A DNA stretch of 35,061 nt from a virus, in IMG/VR virus record IMGVR_UViG_3300048904_000182, positions 1 through 35,061 of that record. One strand, 5' to 3'. Positions 15,237 to 22,365 of this stretch are shown here, piece by piece; positions within the stretch are counted from its first letter, which is position 1, and each line of letters starts with the position of its first letter. Below the pieces are notes generated by a model, which worked only from the letters and a program-made list of their open reading frames with translations, ran no database searches and was not told the origin of the DNA. The translations under genes and the position numbers were made by a program.

Positions 15237-15453
15237 CCTCAAACCACGTCGGGACAGACTGCGCCGGGCCCGAGTCGAGGCAGGCCTGACCCAGGAAGAG
15301 CTCGCGATCCGGGTCGGCGCGTCCGTCTTCTCGATCGGGAAGTACGAGCGCGGGGAACGGTCGCCGCGCGGACCGATGCTGCGGCGCATCGCGAAGGTCA
15401 CCGGCAAAACGACCGCCTGGTTCTTCGAGAACGAGGACGGGCTCGCGGCATGA
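15226..15453 (+). CDS. Cro-like XRE-family regulator
   Basis: A 75-residue protein (79 if begun at ATG 15214). It is little more than an XRE helix-turn-helix: RRARVEAGLTQEELAIRVGA, then FSIGKYERGERSPRGPMLRR and a final AKVTGKTTAWFFENEDG helix. It diverges from the repressor and leads into the excisionase and integrase genes. In such a layout this protein usually represses the repressor promoter and favours lytic growth. I prefer the 15226 start because the predicted transcript begins after 15214. Confidence 0.8.
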   Translation: MTANLKPRRDRLRRARVEAGLTQEELAIRVGASVFSIGKYERGERSPRGPMLRRIAKVTGKTTAWFFENEDGLAA

Positions 15454-15524
15454 CCAGACTGCACTGGGGTCGTCGATCTGCGGCGACAGAGGGGAGGCGC
15501 GCAGGCTAACCAGCCGACCGTACC

Positions 15525-15749
15525 GTGGCGCTCGAGAAGCACTACACCGGCCACGAACTGGCCGAACTGCTTGGACTCGACTACGAGACCGTTCTGCACC
15601 TGGCGCAGACCGGTGAGATCGTCTCCGTCCGCATCGGCCGCCTGCGCCGCTTCCCCGAAACCACCGTGACCGCCTACCTGAACAGAAACACCGGGAACGT
15701 CGTGCCTTTGCGGCCTACAGTCGTCCCCCCGACCGAGGAGACGATCTGA
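15525..15749 (+). CDS. xis: Excisionase / recombination directionality factor
   Basis: A 74-residue protein from GTG 15525. It has a MerR-like winged helix-turn-helix as in the excisionase family (HYTGHELAELLGLDYETVLH, then GEIVSVRIGRLRRFPETTV). The TGA overlaps the integrase ATG (TGATG), so the two proteins are made together. It should bend attachment-site DNA and drive excision, and may double as a regulator. A GGGGAGG further upstream is too far to be its ribosome binding site; none is evident closer. Confidence 0.75.
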   Translation: MALEKHYTGHELAELLGLDYETVLHLAQTGEIVSVRIGRLRRFPETTVTAYLNRNTGNVVPLRPTVVPPTEETI

Positions 15750-16861
15750 TGTCGATCCGCAGACACGGCAAAGGCCACCAGGTGCGGCTGCCCGGCGAGA
15801 AGGCCAAGACGTTCCCGACGAAAGCCGCCGCCGAGAAATACGAGCTGAACCGGAAGCTCGCACGCTCGCTCGGCGAGCTGTTCGACGAAGAACCCGTGAC
15901 CGTGACGGAGATGCTCGAAGGCTGCATCTACCGCTGGCAAGCGACGAAGAAGCCGGCGAAGGGGACGGTCGATCGTGCGAAGGCGGCCGCGAAGGTCTGG
16001 AAGGACGAGTTCGGCGCCCGGCGCATCGACCAGCTGTCGTTCGTCGAGGTCGAAGACGTCAGCGTCGAACGCGCCGCCGAACACCCGAACTCGGCGAAGA
16101 AGGAGCTCGAACTGTTCAAGCGCGGGCTGAAGGACGCCCGCCGCCGCGGCCAGCGCTTCGACCTCGCCCTCCTGATGATCGACCCTGTCAAGGTCGCAGC
16201 CCGCGTCGGTGTCGCCCTTGACCTGGACGAGCTCGAACGGCTCGCGTCATGGTTCCCTGAGCAAATCGCCCGCTTCCCCGAGTTCTGCGGGTCAGCTGCG
16301 CTTCGGCTCGGCGAGGCGCTAGGGCTGACCGACGATCGCGTCGACCTGAAAGCCGGCCAGGTGTTCATCCCCGCCGCGATGTGCAAGGAACGCCGCGACA
16401 AGACGGTCGAGCTCGCCGCCCACGAACGCGCCCTGCTCGCCGAGCAGCTCGTCGCCCGCACACCCGGCACCTCGATCGTGTTCCCGCGTGCCGGCGGCCG
16501 CGGCCACCAGCCCGGCCGTTGGGACAAAGCGGACTTCTACACCCGTGTCTGGTATCCGGCCCGGCTGGCCGCGGCGCGCGAGTGGCGTGAGGACCAGGGG
16601 CTAGGGCAGTGGGCTAGTACCCGGTTCGACGACCTTGTTCCCCATGACCTGCGGCACACGGCGATCTCGCTGATGGCCGCCGGCGGGATGCGCCCGGAGG
16701 TGATCGCCGTCCGGGTCGGTCACAAGGACGGCGGCCGGCTGATCCTCGAGCGCTACCGGCATCTGTTCCCGGATGAGTTGTCGGTGCATCTGGCCCGTTA
16801 CGACGAGTTCCTTCGCGAGCGGCGCCAGGCCGACACGGTCGAGGGGGAGACCGGGACGTGA
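15749..16861 (+). CDS. int: Tyrosine integrase
   Basis: A 370-residue tyrosine recombinase with all catalytic residues in place. Arg186 sits in AALRLGEALGL, Lys218 in RRDKTVEL, His299 and Arg302 in VPHDLRHTAISLMAAGG, His325 in VGHKDG and nucleophile Tyr336 in LERYRHLFP. The N-terminus (SIRRHGKGHQVRLPGEKAKT) is an arm-binding-like domain, followed by a SAM-like core-binding domain at about residues 50-150. It integrates the phage circle into the host chromosome by strand exchange between attP and attB. It is coupled to excisionase. Its attP candidate lies about 1.1 kb downstream, unusually far, with three small genes between. Confidence 0.95.
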   Translation: MSIRRHGKGHQVRLPGEKAKTFPTKAAAEKYELNRKLARSLGELFDEEPVTVTEMLEGCIYRWQATKKPAKGTVDRAKAAAKVWKDEFGARRIDQLSFVEVEDVSVERAAEHPNSAKKELELFKRGLKDARRRGQRFDLALLMIDPVKVAARVGVALDLDELERLASWFPEQIARFPEFCGSAALRLGEALGLTDDRVDLKAGQVFIPAAMCKERRDKTVELAAHERALLAEQLVARTPGTSIVFPRAGGRGHQPGRWDKADFYTRVWYPARLAAAREWREDQGLGQWASTRFDDLVPHDLRHTAISLMAAGGMRPEVIAVRVGHKDGGRLILERYRHLFPDELSVHLARYDEFLRERRQADTVEGETGT

Positions 16862-17241
16862 ACGCCGCGCAGTCGCGCACGACGCACGGACGCCGCCTCG
16901 GCGGGCTCACGCAGGTCGAGGTCCCGGCGCCGACTGCGCAGCTCCCCGGCGAACACCGCGCCTATCGCTCGGCATCGGGCTGCTCCGTGATCGTCGCGCA
17001 CGAGCCGGCGCTCGCGGCGCCCGCCGAGATCTGGCTCCCGCCCCGCGAGCTGCTGCTCTGGCACCTGTCGATCTCGCACCGGCACCGCTACCCGAGCTGG
17101 GACGAGATCGCCGACGCTCGCTACGAGCTCGTCCCGGAGCGGGTGACGATGGCGATGCTGCTGCCGCCGCGCGACGAGTACGTGAACGCGCACCCGTTCT
17201 GCTTCCACCTCTGGCAGATCGACGACCGGCGGGTGGCATGA
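16858..17241 (+). CDS. DUF7694-like small phage protein
   Basis: A 127-residue protein from a GTG overlapping the integrase stop. The C-terminal half (LLWHLSISHRHRYPSWDEI, then RVTMAMLLPPRDEYVN) follows the pattern of a domain seen in many actinophage early regions, listed in Pfam as DUF7694. Its function is unknown. Its stop overlaps the next ATG. Confidence 0.7.
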   Translation: MNAAQSRTTHGRRLGGLTQVEVPAPTAQLPGEHRAYRSASGCSVIVAHEPALAAPAEIWLPPRELLLWHLSISHRHRYPSWDEIADARYELVPERVTMAMLLPPRDEYVNAHPFCFHLWQIDDRRVA

Positions 17242-17450
17242 GCGGAGACGTGCTGACCTGGGCCTGCCACGTCTGCGGCGCCGTGCGGCCCGACGAGCTG
17301 ATCGCCGTCCACAAGAGTCGCTGGCTTCGCGCCGACCGGATCGCCGTGCAGACGAACGTGCGCTACTGCGCCGACCGGCCCGACTGCCTCGCCGGCGCGC
17401 CGGCGGTCGCCGCCGGCTGGATGAGCCCCGACGCGGTGCCGGCGCCGTGA
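17238..17450 (+). CDS. Small zinc-ribbon protein
   Basis: A 70-residue protein with CHVCG near the N-terminus and CADRPDC further on, likely four zinc ligands. Start ATG and stop both overlap neighbours. Probably a nucleic-acid- or protein-binding accessory protein; no family recognised. Confidence 0.65.
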   Translation: MSGDVLTWACHVCGAVRPDELIAVHKSRWLRADRIAVQTNVRYCADRPDCLAGAPAVAAGWMSPDAVPAP

Positions 17451-17920
17451 GTACTGGGCCGCGCAACGTGAATCAGCGGTTTTGGTCCAAGGTGCGGAAG
17501 ACGTCGACGTGCTGGCTCTGGACAGCAGCTACGAGCGCAGCTGGCTACGGCCGCTTCAGGATCGACGGCCGCACCCAGCTCGCTCATCGAGTCGCCTATG
17601 AGCTCGAGGTCGGGCCGATCCCGGAGGAGCTGACGCTCGATCATCTCTGCCGTAATCGCGCATGCGTGCGACCGGACCATCTCGAGCCGGTCTCACGCTG
17701 CGAGAACACGCTACGCGGCGAAGGCATTTGCGCCCACAACTCCCGCAAATGGGTGTGCGACCACGGCCACGAATACACGCCAGAGAACACGCTCCGGATT
17801 GGGAAGGGCGGTCTCCACCGCCGCTGTCGCACATGCCGGACCATCTCTCGTCGAGAGCGACGTGAAGCCCTTCAAGCGCAGTGGGGGCTCCCCGGCTGGG
17901 GAGCGAAGGGCTCCAGATGA
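17447..17920 (+). CDS. HNH endonuclease
   Basis: A 157-residue protein from GTG 17447. The HNH core is LTLDHLCRNRACVRPDHLEP, with D-H, N and H as expected metal and catalytic residues, preceded by WLWTAATSAAGYGRF typical of the HNH_3 type. A second cysteine set (CDHGHEY and CRTCRT) lies in the C-terminal third. Such free-standing HNH nucleases are often homing endonucleases. It sits between integrase and the attP candidate and may be a later insertion that separated them (inference). Confidence 0.85.
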   Translation: MSTGPRNVNQRFWSKVRKTSTCWLWTAATSAAGYGRFRIDGRTQLAHRVAYELEVGPIPEELTLDHLCRNRACVRPDHLEPVSRCENTLRGEGICAHNSRKWVCDHGHEYTPENTLRIGKGGLHRRCRTCRTISRRERREALQAQWGLPGWGAKGSR

Positions 17921-18004
17921 TCCCGGGCGTTTGCAGACCGTGCCGTAGTCATATGGACGCCAGAGGGACAAGCCCGACCGGTAGTGTCGCGCAAAGCCTT
18001 TCGT

Positions 18005-18047
18005 GGAGCGGCACGGGCCTGGTGGCCCAACTGGTCTTCAAAACCAG
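18005..18047 (+). other. tRNA-Sec-like 5' half; probable attP core
   Basis: Starting at GGAGCGGC, the sequence folds as a tRNA 5' half: acceptor strand, D-arm with perfect GGGCC/GGCCC stem and a TGGT loop (18015-18028), and anticodon arm CTGGT-CTTCAAA-ACCAG (18031-18047) with UCA anticodon at 18038-18040. A CTTCAAA loop with UCA is the hallmark of selenocysteine tRNA. No T-arm follows, although CGCTCC at 18071-18076 complements the first six bases. Phages often carry part of the target tRNA in attP, and an integrase gene is close, so this is probably the core of attP. The alternative is a degenerate phage tRNA. Confidence 0.62.
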
Positions 18048-18130
18048 TCGCCAGCAAACACGGTGGGACACGCTCCGGCACGATAAAGCCCGGTTTAGCA
18101 GGGATTTCACGGGGAACTGTGGCGGCCTCG

Positions 18131-18160
18131 AACCCGCTGGAACACGCTGGAATCCGCTCG
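18131..18160 (+). repeat. Three tandem 10-bp repeats, candidate integrase arm sites
   Basis: AACCCGCTGG, AACACGCTGG and AATCCGCTCG follow one another without a gap, one per helical turn. This resembles the adjacent arm-type integrase sites in lambda attP. They lie about 85 bases from the anticodon arm of the tRNA-like core. A weaker match (GACACGCTCC) occurs at 18067-18076. Confidence 0.48.
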
Positions 18161-18246
18161 GGTGGTGGACGAGAGATGGACATGAGGCCGACGTAGCCCC
18201 GTCTGCCAGCGCAAGTGCGGGTGGTGTATCCAGCACGTCCTGCAAG

Positions 18247-18270
18247 AACCGCGGCGGTAGCGCCGCGGTT
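18247..18270. terminator. Perfect 10-bp hairpin, possible terminator
   Basis: AACCGCGGCG and CGCCGCGGTT flank a GTAG loop. The stem is very stable, but no T run follows (next bases are GCGAGGGGAG), so it may be a terminator of the kind lacking a U tract, or an RNA processing structure between the integrase and early gene groups. Confidence 0.4.
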
Positions 18271-18404
18271 GCGAGGGGAGTCCGGCCCGACCTAAGCCGA
18301 CGCCTGACCATGGCTCTCGGCGTCGGTGGAGCTTCGGCAGCGGTGGGACTCGGCGATGACGTGCCCGCCGCCTCCCCTCGCGCTACCGGCCAGGTAGGCG
18401 TCGC

Positions 18405-18602
18405 GTGAGCAGCCGCTCCGAGCGGGCCTACCGGTCCGGCGACCCCGGCTGGTACGTGATCAACCGCGACACCCGGATCGCGGTCGGCGGCCCGTTCCGC
18501 GACCAGCTCACGGCCTCGAGGCTGAAGCAGGGGATCGACGACCGCTGGGCGCACGTGCCCGCCGGCCGGGACGTGCTCGTGCTCGAGTGGGTGCGTCAGT
18601 GA
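18405..18602 (+). CDS. Small early protein, unknown
   Basis: A 65-residue protein from GTG 18405, first gene of the long rightward early group. Its middle (GWYVINRDTRIAVGGPF, then LKQGIDDRWAHVPAG) reads as a compact folded domain. No recognised family. Its stop overlaps the next GTG. Confidence 0.6.
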   Translation: MSSRSERAYRSGDPGWYVINRDTRIAVGGPFRDQLTASRLKQGIDDRWAHVPAGRDVLVLEWVRQ

Positions 18603-18790
18603 ACACCGCGCGCCGTGTTGACGCGCCCGTTGTGAAGCAGCGGCTCGAGGAGCTGCGCTCCGACGTCGCCGACCAGATCGGCCGCGACAAGCGCTTCATC
18701 GGCCGCTGCTACCTCTGCGGCGCCCCCGTCAGCCCGTCCCGGCTTGTCTGCCGGGCGCACACCTGGGCGATCGAAGGAGATCGGCGGTGA
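18599..18790 (+). CDS. Small zinc-finger-like protein
   Basis: A 63-residue protein from GTG 18599 (the frame opens 4 codons earlier, but GTGA coupling favours this start). It has a CYLCGAPVSPSRLVCRAH motif, a likely C2-CH zinc site, after a helical N-terminus. Possibly DNA- or protein-binding. Confidence 0.6.
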   Translation: MNTARRVDAPVVKQRLEELRSDVADQIGRDKRFIGRCYLCGAPVSPSRLVCRAHTWAIEGDRR

Positions 18791-18954
18791 CCTGGTGGCG
18801 GATCCTGATCGTCGTCGTCGTGGTCGCCGCCCTGGCGGCGGTCGTGTTGCGGCAGCGCTACGTGAACCGGCGCCGCGCGCGCCGCGAGCTCGAGCGGGCC
18901 GCCCGTCAGGCCGAGCGCCTCTCGCACGTCAAGAAGGTCGAGCGGCGCGGATGA
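18787..18954 (+). CDS. Small membrane protein with charged tail
   Basis: A 55-residue protein from GTG 18787. It has one transmembrane helix (WRILIVVVVVAALAAVVL, residues 4-21) followed by a very basic helical tail (RRRARRELERAARQAERL). Start and stop overlap neighbouring genes, which supports it despite its size. Function unknown. Confidence 0.6.
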   Translation: MTWWRILIVVVVVAALAAVVLRQRYVNRRRARRELERAARQAERLSHVKKVERRG

Positions 18955-19319
18955 CGCGCTCATCGGTCGACGATCCCCTGGTTCGGTGCAAGGTCGACGG
19001 CTGCACCGAGACGGCGAAGACACGCTTCGGCATGTACGGCGGGCTCTGCGAGACACACCGCGCCGCGCGTCTCGCTGAGCGACAGGCGGCGCGCAACGGC
19101 AAGGCAGAAGTCGAAGTCGTCGCGACGGCGGCGCACCCGAAGCTGCGGGCGCAGATCCAGACGAGCGCCGGCTCGGTTCCGCTCGACTACGAGACGCTCG
19201 TCGTGAAGACACTCGTCGAGATCGACGACGTGATCATCGCGGCGGAGCGGAAGGTCGGGCAGCTGCTGCGCGCCGAGATCGCCGCTCGCATCCTCCCGCG
19301 CAACGGAGAGACGGGATGA
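18951..19319 (+). CDS. Zinc-finger-like protein with helical C-terminus
   Basis: A 122-residue protein from ATG 18951. The N-terminal part has CKVDGC and CETH, a plausible C3H zinc site. The C-terminal part is helical (TLVEIDDVIIAAERKVGQLL). No known family. Coupled at both ends. Confidence 0.65.
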   Translation: MTRSSVDDPLVRCKVDGCTETAKTRFGMYGGLCETHRAARLAERQAARNGKAEVEVVATAAHPKLRAQIQTSAGSVPLDYETLVVKTLVEIDDVIIAAERKVGQLLRAEIAARILPRNGETG

Positions 19320-19852
19320 GCCGCCGCGCCGCGATCGTGTACGCCGTCTGCTTCCTCGGCTTCCTCGTGATCGTCACGACCGCCAAAGCAACCGCCCTGC
19401 TGATCCTCGGGAACGGCAACCTCGAGCCCCACCACAGCGACGGCCACCACCGCGTCATCGGCAAAGGCCAGATCCGCTTCGACGGCGCCGGCCCCGAACG
19501 CTGGGCGCTCCGCTTCCGCCGCGAGCACGAGTTGACACACAGGTTGCTTCGCCGATTGCACAGGGAACGGTATGTGCTGCTCCACCGCCCCGACGTGGTG
19601 GAGGCGATCGATCTCGCGGCCGCCACCTACGGCAACGGGGCTGTGCTGTGGCGGAAGGCACGCTGCGAGTCCGGGCTCAACCCGGCGGCCCGCAACCTGA
19701 CCTCTGCGGCCGCCGGGTTGTTCCAGTTCCTCGGCTCCACCTGGGCGTCGACGCCGTATGCCGGGTTCGATCCGCTGTCGCCGTACGCGAATGCGTTGGC
19801 GGCCGGCTGGATGCACGCGCACGGCCGCAGCGGCGAGTGGAGCTGCCGGTGA
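19316..19852 (+). CDS. Membrane-anchored transglycosylase-like (SLT/Rpf-like) protein
   Basis: A 178-residue protein. Residues 7-30 form a membrane helix or signal anchor (IVYAVCFLGFLVIVT). The C-terminal 85 residues resemble a lytic transglycosylase/resuscitation-factor fold: WRKARCESGLNPAA with candidate catalytic Glu118, AAAGLFQFLGSTWAST and NALAAGWMHAHGRSGEWSC. It should cut glycan strands outside the membrane. It lies among early genes, far from the endolysin, so a role in remodelling the wall of an infected or lysogenic cell is possible, rather than lysis. Catalytic activity is inferred from the E-S-G motif only. Confidence 0.78.
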   Translation: MSRRAAIVYAVCFLGFLVIVTTAKATALLILGNGNLEPHHSDGHHRVIGKGQIRFDGAGPERWALRFRREHELTHRLLRRLHRERYVLLHRPDVVEAIDLAAATYGNGAVLWRKARCESGLNPAARNLTSAAAGLFQFLGSTWASTPYAGFDPLSPYANALAAGWMHAHGRSGEWSCR

Positions 19853-20118
19853 GCGGCCTCCGGCCGCGTACCGGTCGTCCGCCTTCGGGCCGCACCAGCT
19901 TCAAGGCGGGCCCGTCCGGGAAGCTGTACCCGCGGGCCAACAGCGGCGACTGGCGGTTCGGCCACATCTGCCCGACGTGCGCAGGTCCGAAGACCGACCA
20001 GGCGTTGCGATGCCGCAGGTGCTTCTCGGACGAGAAGGTCGTGCACGGCCGGTTCCGGAAGGGCGTGATGCGGGGCGACCGTTTCCAGCACGAGTCGCGG
20101 CTCCCGGCAGGGTACTGA
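19849..20118 (+). CDS. Zinc-ribbon protein
   Basis: An 89-residue basic protein from GTG 19849, overlapping the transglycosylase stop. It has CPTCAGPKTDQALRCRRC, a four-cysteine ribbon, within Arg/Lys/Gly-rich flanks. Probably binds nucleic acid. Family not recognised. Confidence 0.6.
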   Translation: MSGLRPRTGRPPSGRTSFKAGPSGKLYPRANSGDWRFGHICPTCAGPKTDQALRCRRCFSDEKVVHGRFRKGVMRGDRFQHESRLPAGY

Positions 20119-20765
20119 TGGCGCTCGCACCCAACGACCCGCGGCACGGCACCGCGAACGGCTACACCAACCAGCGCTGCCGCTGCGACGCCTGCCGTGT
20201 AGCGATACGCGAATACAGCAAGGCGCGCGGGATTGGCGGCTATGCGCGTGACCTCTGCGCGTGCGGCAACGAGAAGGCCGCCGTGTCGAAGAAGTGCATG
20301 GCCTGCTACAGGTCCGAGGTCGAAGCCCCGCACGGCACCGAGGGCCGCTACATCAACCAAGGGTGCCACTGCGACGAGTGCCGACGTGCTGCGACGGCCG
20401 CGAAACGCAGACGGCGTGAGGCGTCACGGGTCCCCTGCTCGCACGGCTGCGGGACGATGGTCGACTCGATCAACCGCCGCAACCCCGACAAGCCGCCGGA
20501 GTGCTGGCCGTGCGCGATGCGTCGCATCGCCGCTGAACGGCGGGCTGCTGCGCTCGCCGGCGGCCCCGAAGTCTCCGAGCTCGCATACCGGATCGTGTTA
20601 CACACCTTCCTCACCACCGAACCGGTGGCCCCGCGCGAGATCGCCGAGATAACGATGGGCGACATCGTCGGCCATCTCGCCGCCACCCTCGACGCCGACG
20701 AAGCCGACGTCCTACGCGCGCTCGCCGAACTGCAACAGGTCGGGGCGCTGGAGACCGACCGGTGA
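20118..20765 (+). CDS. Protein with duplicated HGT-C-CDxCR zinc motifs
   Basis: A 215-residue protein. Two similar copies of a zinc motif are visible: HGTANGYTNQRCRCDACRVA near residue 10 and HGTEGRYINQGCHCDECRRA near residue 75. Two more cysteine pairs occur at CACGN-CMAC and CSHGCG-CWPC. The C-terminal 70 residues look like a winged-helix domain (EPVAPREIAEITMGDIVGHL, then DADEADVLRALAELQQVGAL). The likely role is DNA binding, perhaps early regulation. The duplicated motif is common in actinophage early proteins of unknown function. Confidence 0.65.
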   Translation: MALAPNDPRHGTANGYTNQRCRCDACRVAIREYSKARGIGGYARDLCACGNEKAAVSKKCMACYRSEVEAPHGTEGRYINQGCHCDECRRAATAAKRRRREASRVPCSHGCGTMVDSINRRNPDKPPECWPCAMRRIAAERRAAALAGGPEVSELAYRIVLHTFLTTEPVAPREIAEITMGDIVGHLAATLDADEADVLRALAELQQVGALETDR

Positions 20766-21007
20766 GCCGCTGCCGCTCCTGCAACGCCCCGCTGCTCTGG
20801 GCGCTGACCGAGAAGGGCCGCCGCATGCCGCTCGACGAGGAACCGTACGGCGGGCCGCAGCCGTCCGGGCTGTTCGTGCTCCGCGGCCGCGACCAGCTCG
20901 TCCCGACCGCCGTCGCCGCCACCCCGGACGCGTTCCCCGACGAGCCACTGTTCAGGTCGCACTTCGCGTCCTGCCCGAACGCCGCCAGCCACCGGAGGAG
21001 CCGATGA
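20762..21007 (+). CDS. Small zinc-ribbon protein
   Basis: An 81-residue protein from GTG 20762. CRSCNAPLLWALTEKGRRMP at the start and HFASCPNAASH at the end supply likely zinc ligands. This layout (C-x2-C, then W and P, then H and C) is frequent in actinophage early genes. Function unknown. Confidence 0.65.
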   Translation: MSRCRSCNAPLLWALTEKGRRMPLDEEPYGGPQPSGLFVLRGRDQLVPTAVAATPDAFPDEPLFRSHFASCPNAASHRRSR

Positions 21008-21627
21008 ACGAGCTCGCACCGACCGACACGGCGCGCCTGGCCGAGCTCGAGCAGGTCGTCGCGGCTGGCTTGGAGACGTTCGTCGATGTCGGGCTCGCGC
21101 TGCTCGAGATACGCGACGGCCGCCTGTACCGCACGACGCACGAGACGTTCGACGACTACTGCCGCGAGCGATGGGACCTGCGCCGCGAGGTCGGCGACCG
21201 GCTCATCCGCGCGGCGCGCGTCGTCGAGGTCCTCAATCCAAATGGATTGATGCCAGCGAATGAGGCGCAGACGCGCGAGCTCGCGCCGCTGCTCGACGAG
21301 CCCGAGCTACTCCGGGACGCATGGGCCGAGGCGTCGGCGACCGGCGTCCCGACGGCCGCCACGGTTCGCGACGCCGTGGAGCGGCGCACGCTGAGCGTTC
21401 CGCTCAGCCACGAACTGCTCGAACGGCAACAGCGCGACACGCTGATCAACGGGCTCGATCGCGCCGTCTACGCCCTTGAGGGACCGCCGAGCACCGCTAC
21501 AGCAGAGGCACGACGTCTACTCGCCGGCGGTGACGCTGGCCCGTTCACCCCGAGCAGGTTCGAGCGCGTCGCCGAATACGCGACGGCGTTCGCTCGAGCT
21601 CTACGAAAGGCAGGAGTCGATGGATAG
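21004..21627 (+). CDS. Helical early protein, possible DNA-binding
   Basis: A 207-residue protein from ATG 21004. The N-terminal half (FVDVGLALLEIRDGRLYRTT, then FDDYCRERWDLRREVGDRLI) resembles a helical domain often found with ParB-like or phage regulatory proteins. The C-terminal half is helical and charged. A few codons in the middle are A/T-rich (near 21235-21260), unlike neighbours. No firm function. Confidence 0.62.
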   Translation: MNELAPTDTARLAELEQVVAAGLETFVDVGLALLEIRDGRLYRTTHETFDDYCRERWDLRREVGDRLIRAARVVEVLNPNGLMPANEAQTRELAPLLDEPELLRDAWAEASATGVPTAATVRDAVERRTLSVPLSHELLERQQRDTLINGLDRAVYALEGPPSTATAEARRLLAGGDAGPFTPSRFERVAEYATAFARALRKAGVDG

Positions 21628-22099
21628 ACGGGAGATCCGCGAGCGCGCGCTCGAGCTCTACTCCGATGAGCTGGCATATGCGATCGACGCCGACAGCGAG
21701 GTCGCCGAGATCACCCTCACTGAGATACGGGCGCGCGCAGCGCTTCGCCTGGGACGGGCGATGGCGGAAGAGGACATCTCCGGCGTTTGGCTCGCCTACA
21801 TCGACGCCATCGCGCGCACGGTTGAGCGCCACTTCGAAGTCGAGGTCGACGGGCAGCTCAAAATCGGCGGGGCGATCCGTGTCGGTGACCTCACGTTCGT
21901 ACCGGTTGCGAAGGCGCGCGAGCGGGACTGGCTCGCTCTTGACGAGCGGCACGAGCTGAAGTTTCGCGAGCACGCCGCGAAGCGTGCGCGCGAGCGCGAG
22001 GCCATCCACGCGATCGTTGATCGTCTCCGCGCACACGGCGGCGACCCAACCACGTTCGAGGCATGCCCGGACCTCTTCGCCACCGACGAGGCCGCGTGA
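21620..22099 (+). CDS. Hypothetical early protein
   Basis: A 159-residue protein. I choose ATG 21620, with AGGAG five bases upstream; the frame is open earlier but overlaps the previous gene. It has a helical N-terminus (REIRERALELYSDELAYAID), a beta segment (GQLKIGGAIRVGDLTFVPVA) and a charged helical C-terminus. No family recognised. Confidence 0.62.
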   Translation: MDRREIRERALELYSDELAYAIDADSEVAEITLTEIRARAALRLGRAMAEEDISGVWLAYIDAIARTVERHFEVEVDGQLKIGGAIRVGDLTFVPVAKARERDWLALDERHELKFREHAAKRAREREAIHAIVDRLRAHGGDPTTFEACPDLFATDEAA

Positions 22100-22365
22100 G
22101 CACGGCGCAGGCCTCGACGCTCATCGCGCTCCTCGCGTTGAACTACGTCGCGCTCGCCGTCGGAGCCGTCGTGATCGTCCACCGCGGCTGCGACCAGATC
22201 CGGCGCGACCTCGACCAGCCGCACGAGCCGGAGTGGGACAGCTGGACGGAAGGCAAGGGCCGCTGCCCGATCTGCCGTGATCTACCGAAACGCGACTTCG
22301 CGGCCGTCTGCGACTGCTGGCAGTACGAGCGTGAGTTCCCGAACGACACCGAGTTCTGGGCATGA
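22096..22365 (+). CDS. Membrane protein with zinc-binding cysteines
   Basis: An 89-residue protein from GTG 22096. It has an N-terminal transmembrane helix (LIALLALNYVALAVGAVVIV, residues 8-27), then CPICRDLPKRDF and CDCW, likely zinc ligands on the cytoplasmic side. Coupled at both ends. Function unknown. Confidence 0.6.
   Translation: MSTAQASTLIALLALNYVALAVGAVVIVHRGCDQIRRDLDQPHEPEWDSWTEGKGRCPICRDLPKRDFAAVCDCWQYEREFPNDTEFWA

Larger units (their letters stand above)
17921..18404. other. 484-bp gene-free region: attP candidate region
   Basis: No convincing gene is found here on either strand; an open frame exists across it, but its protein is low in complexity and overlaps the structured DNA. 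The region contains a tRNA-Sec-like half (18005-18047), three tandem decamers (18131-18160) and a strong hairpin (18247-18270), described separately. Confidence 0.65.

Noticed and set aside
18005-18080. Functional UGA-decoding phage tRNA
   Set aside because: The T-arm cannot be formed, and UGA is the commonest stop codon of this phage, so a UGA-reading tRNA would harm its own genes. An attP fragment is the better explanation.
17881-18408. 175-residue frame covering the tRNA-like region
   Set aside because: It overlaps the HNH gene end, the tRNA-like fold and the tandem repeats; the protein shows no recognisable domain and no ribosome site.
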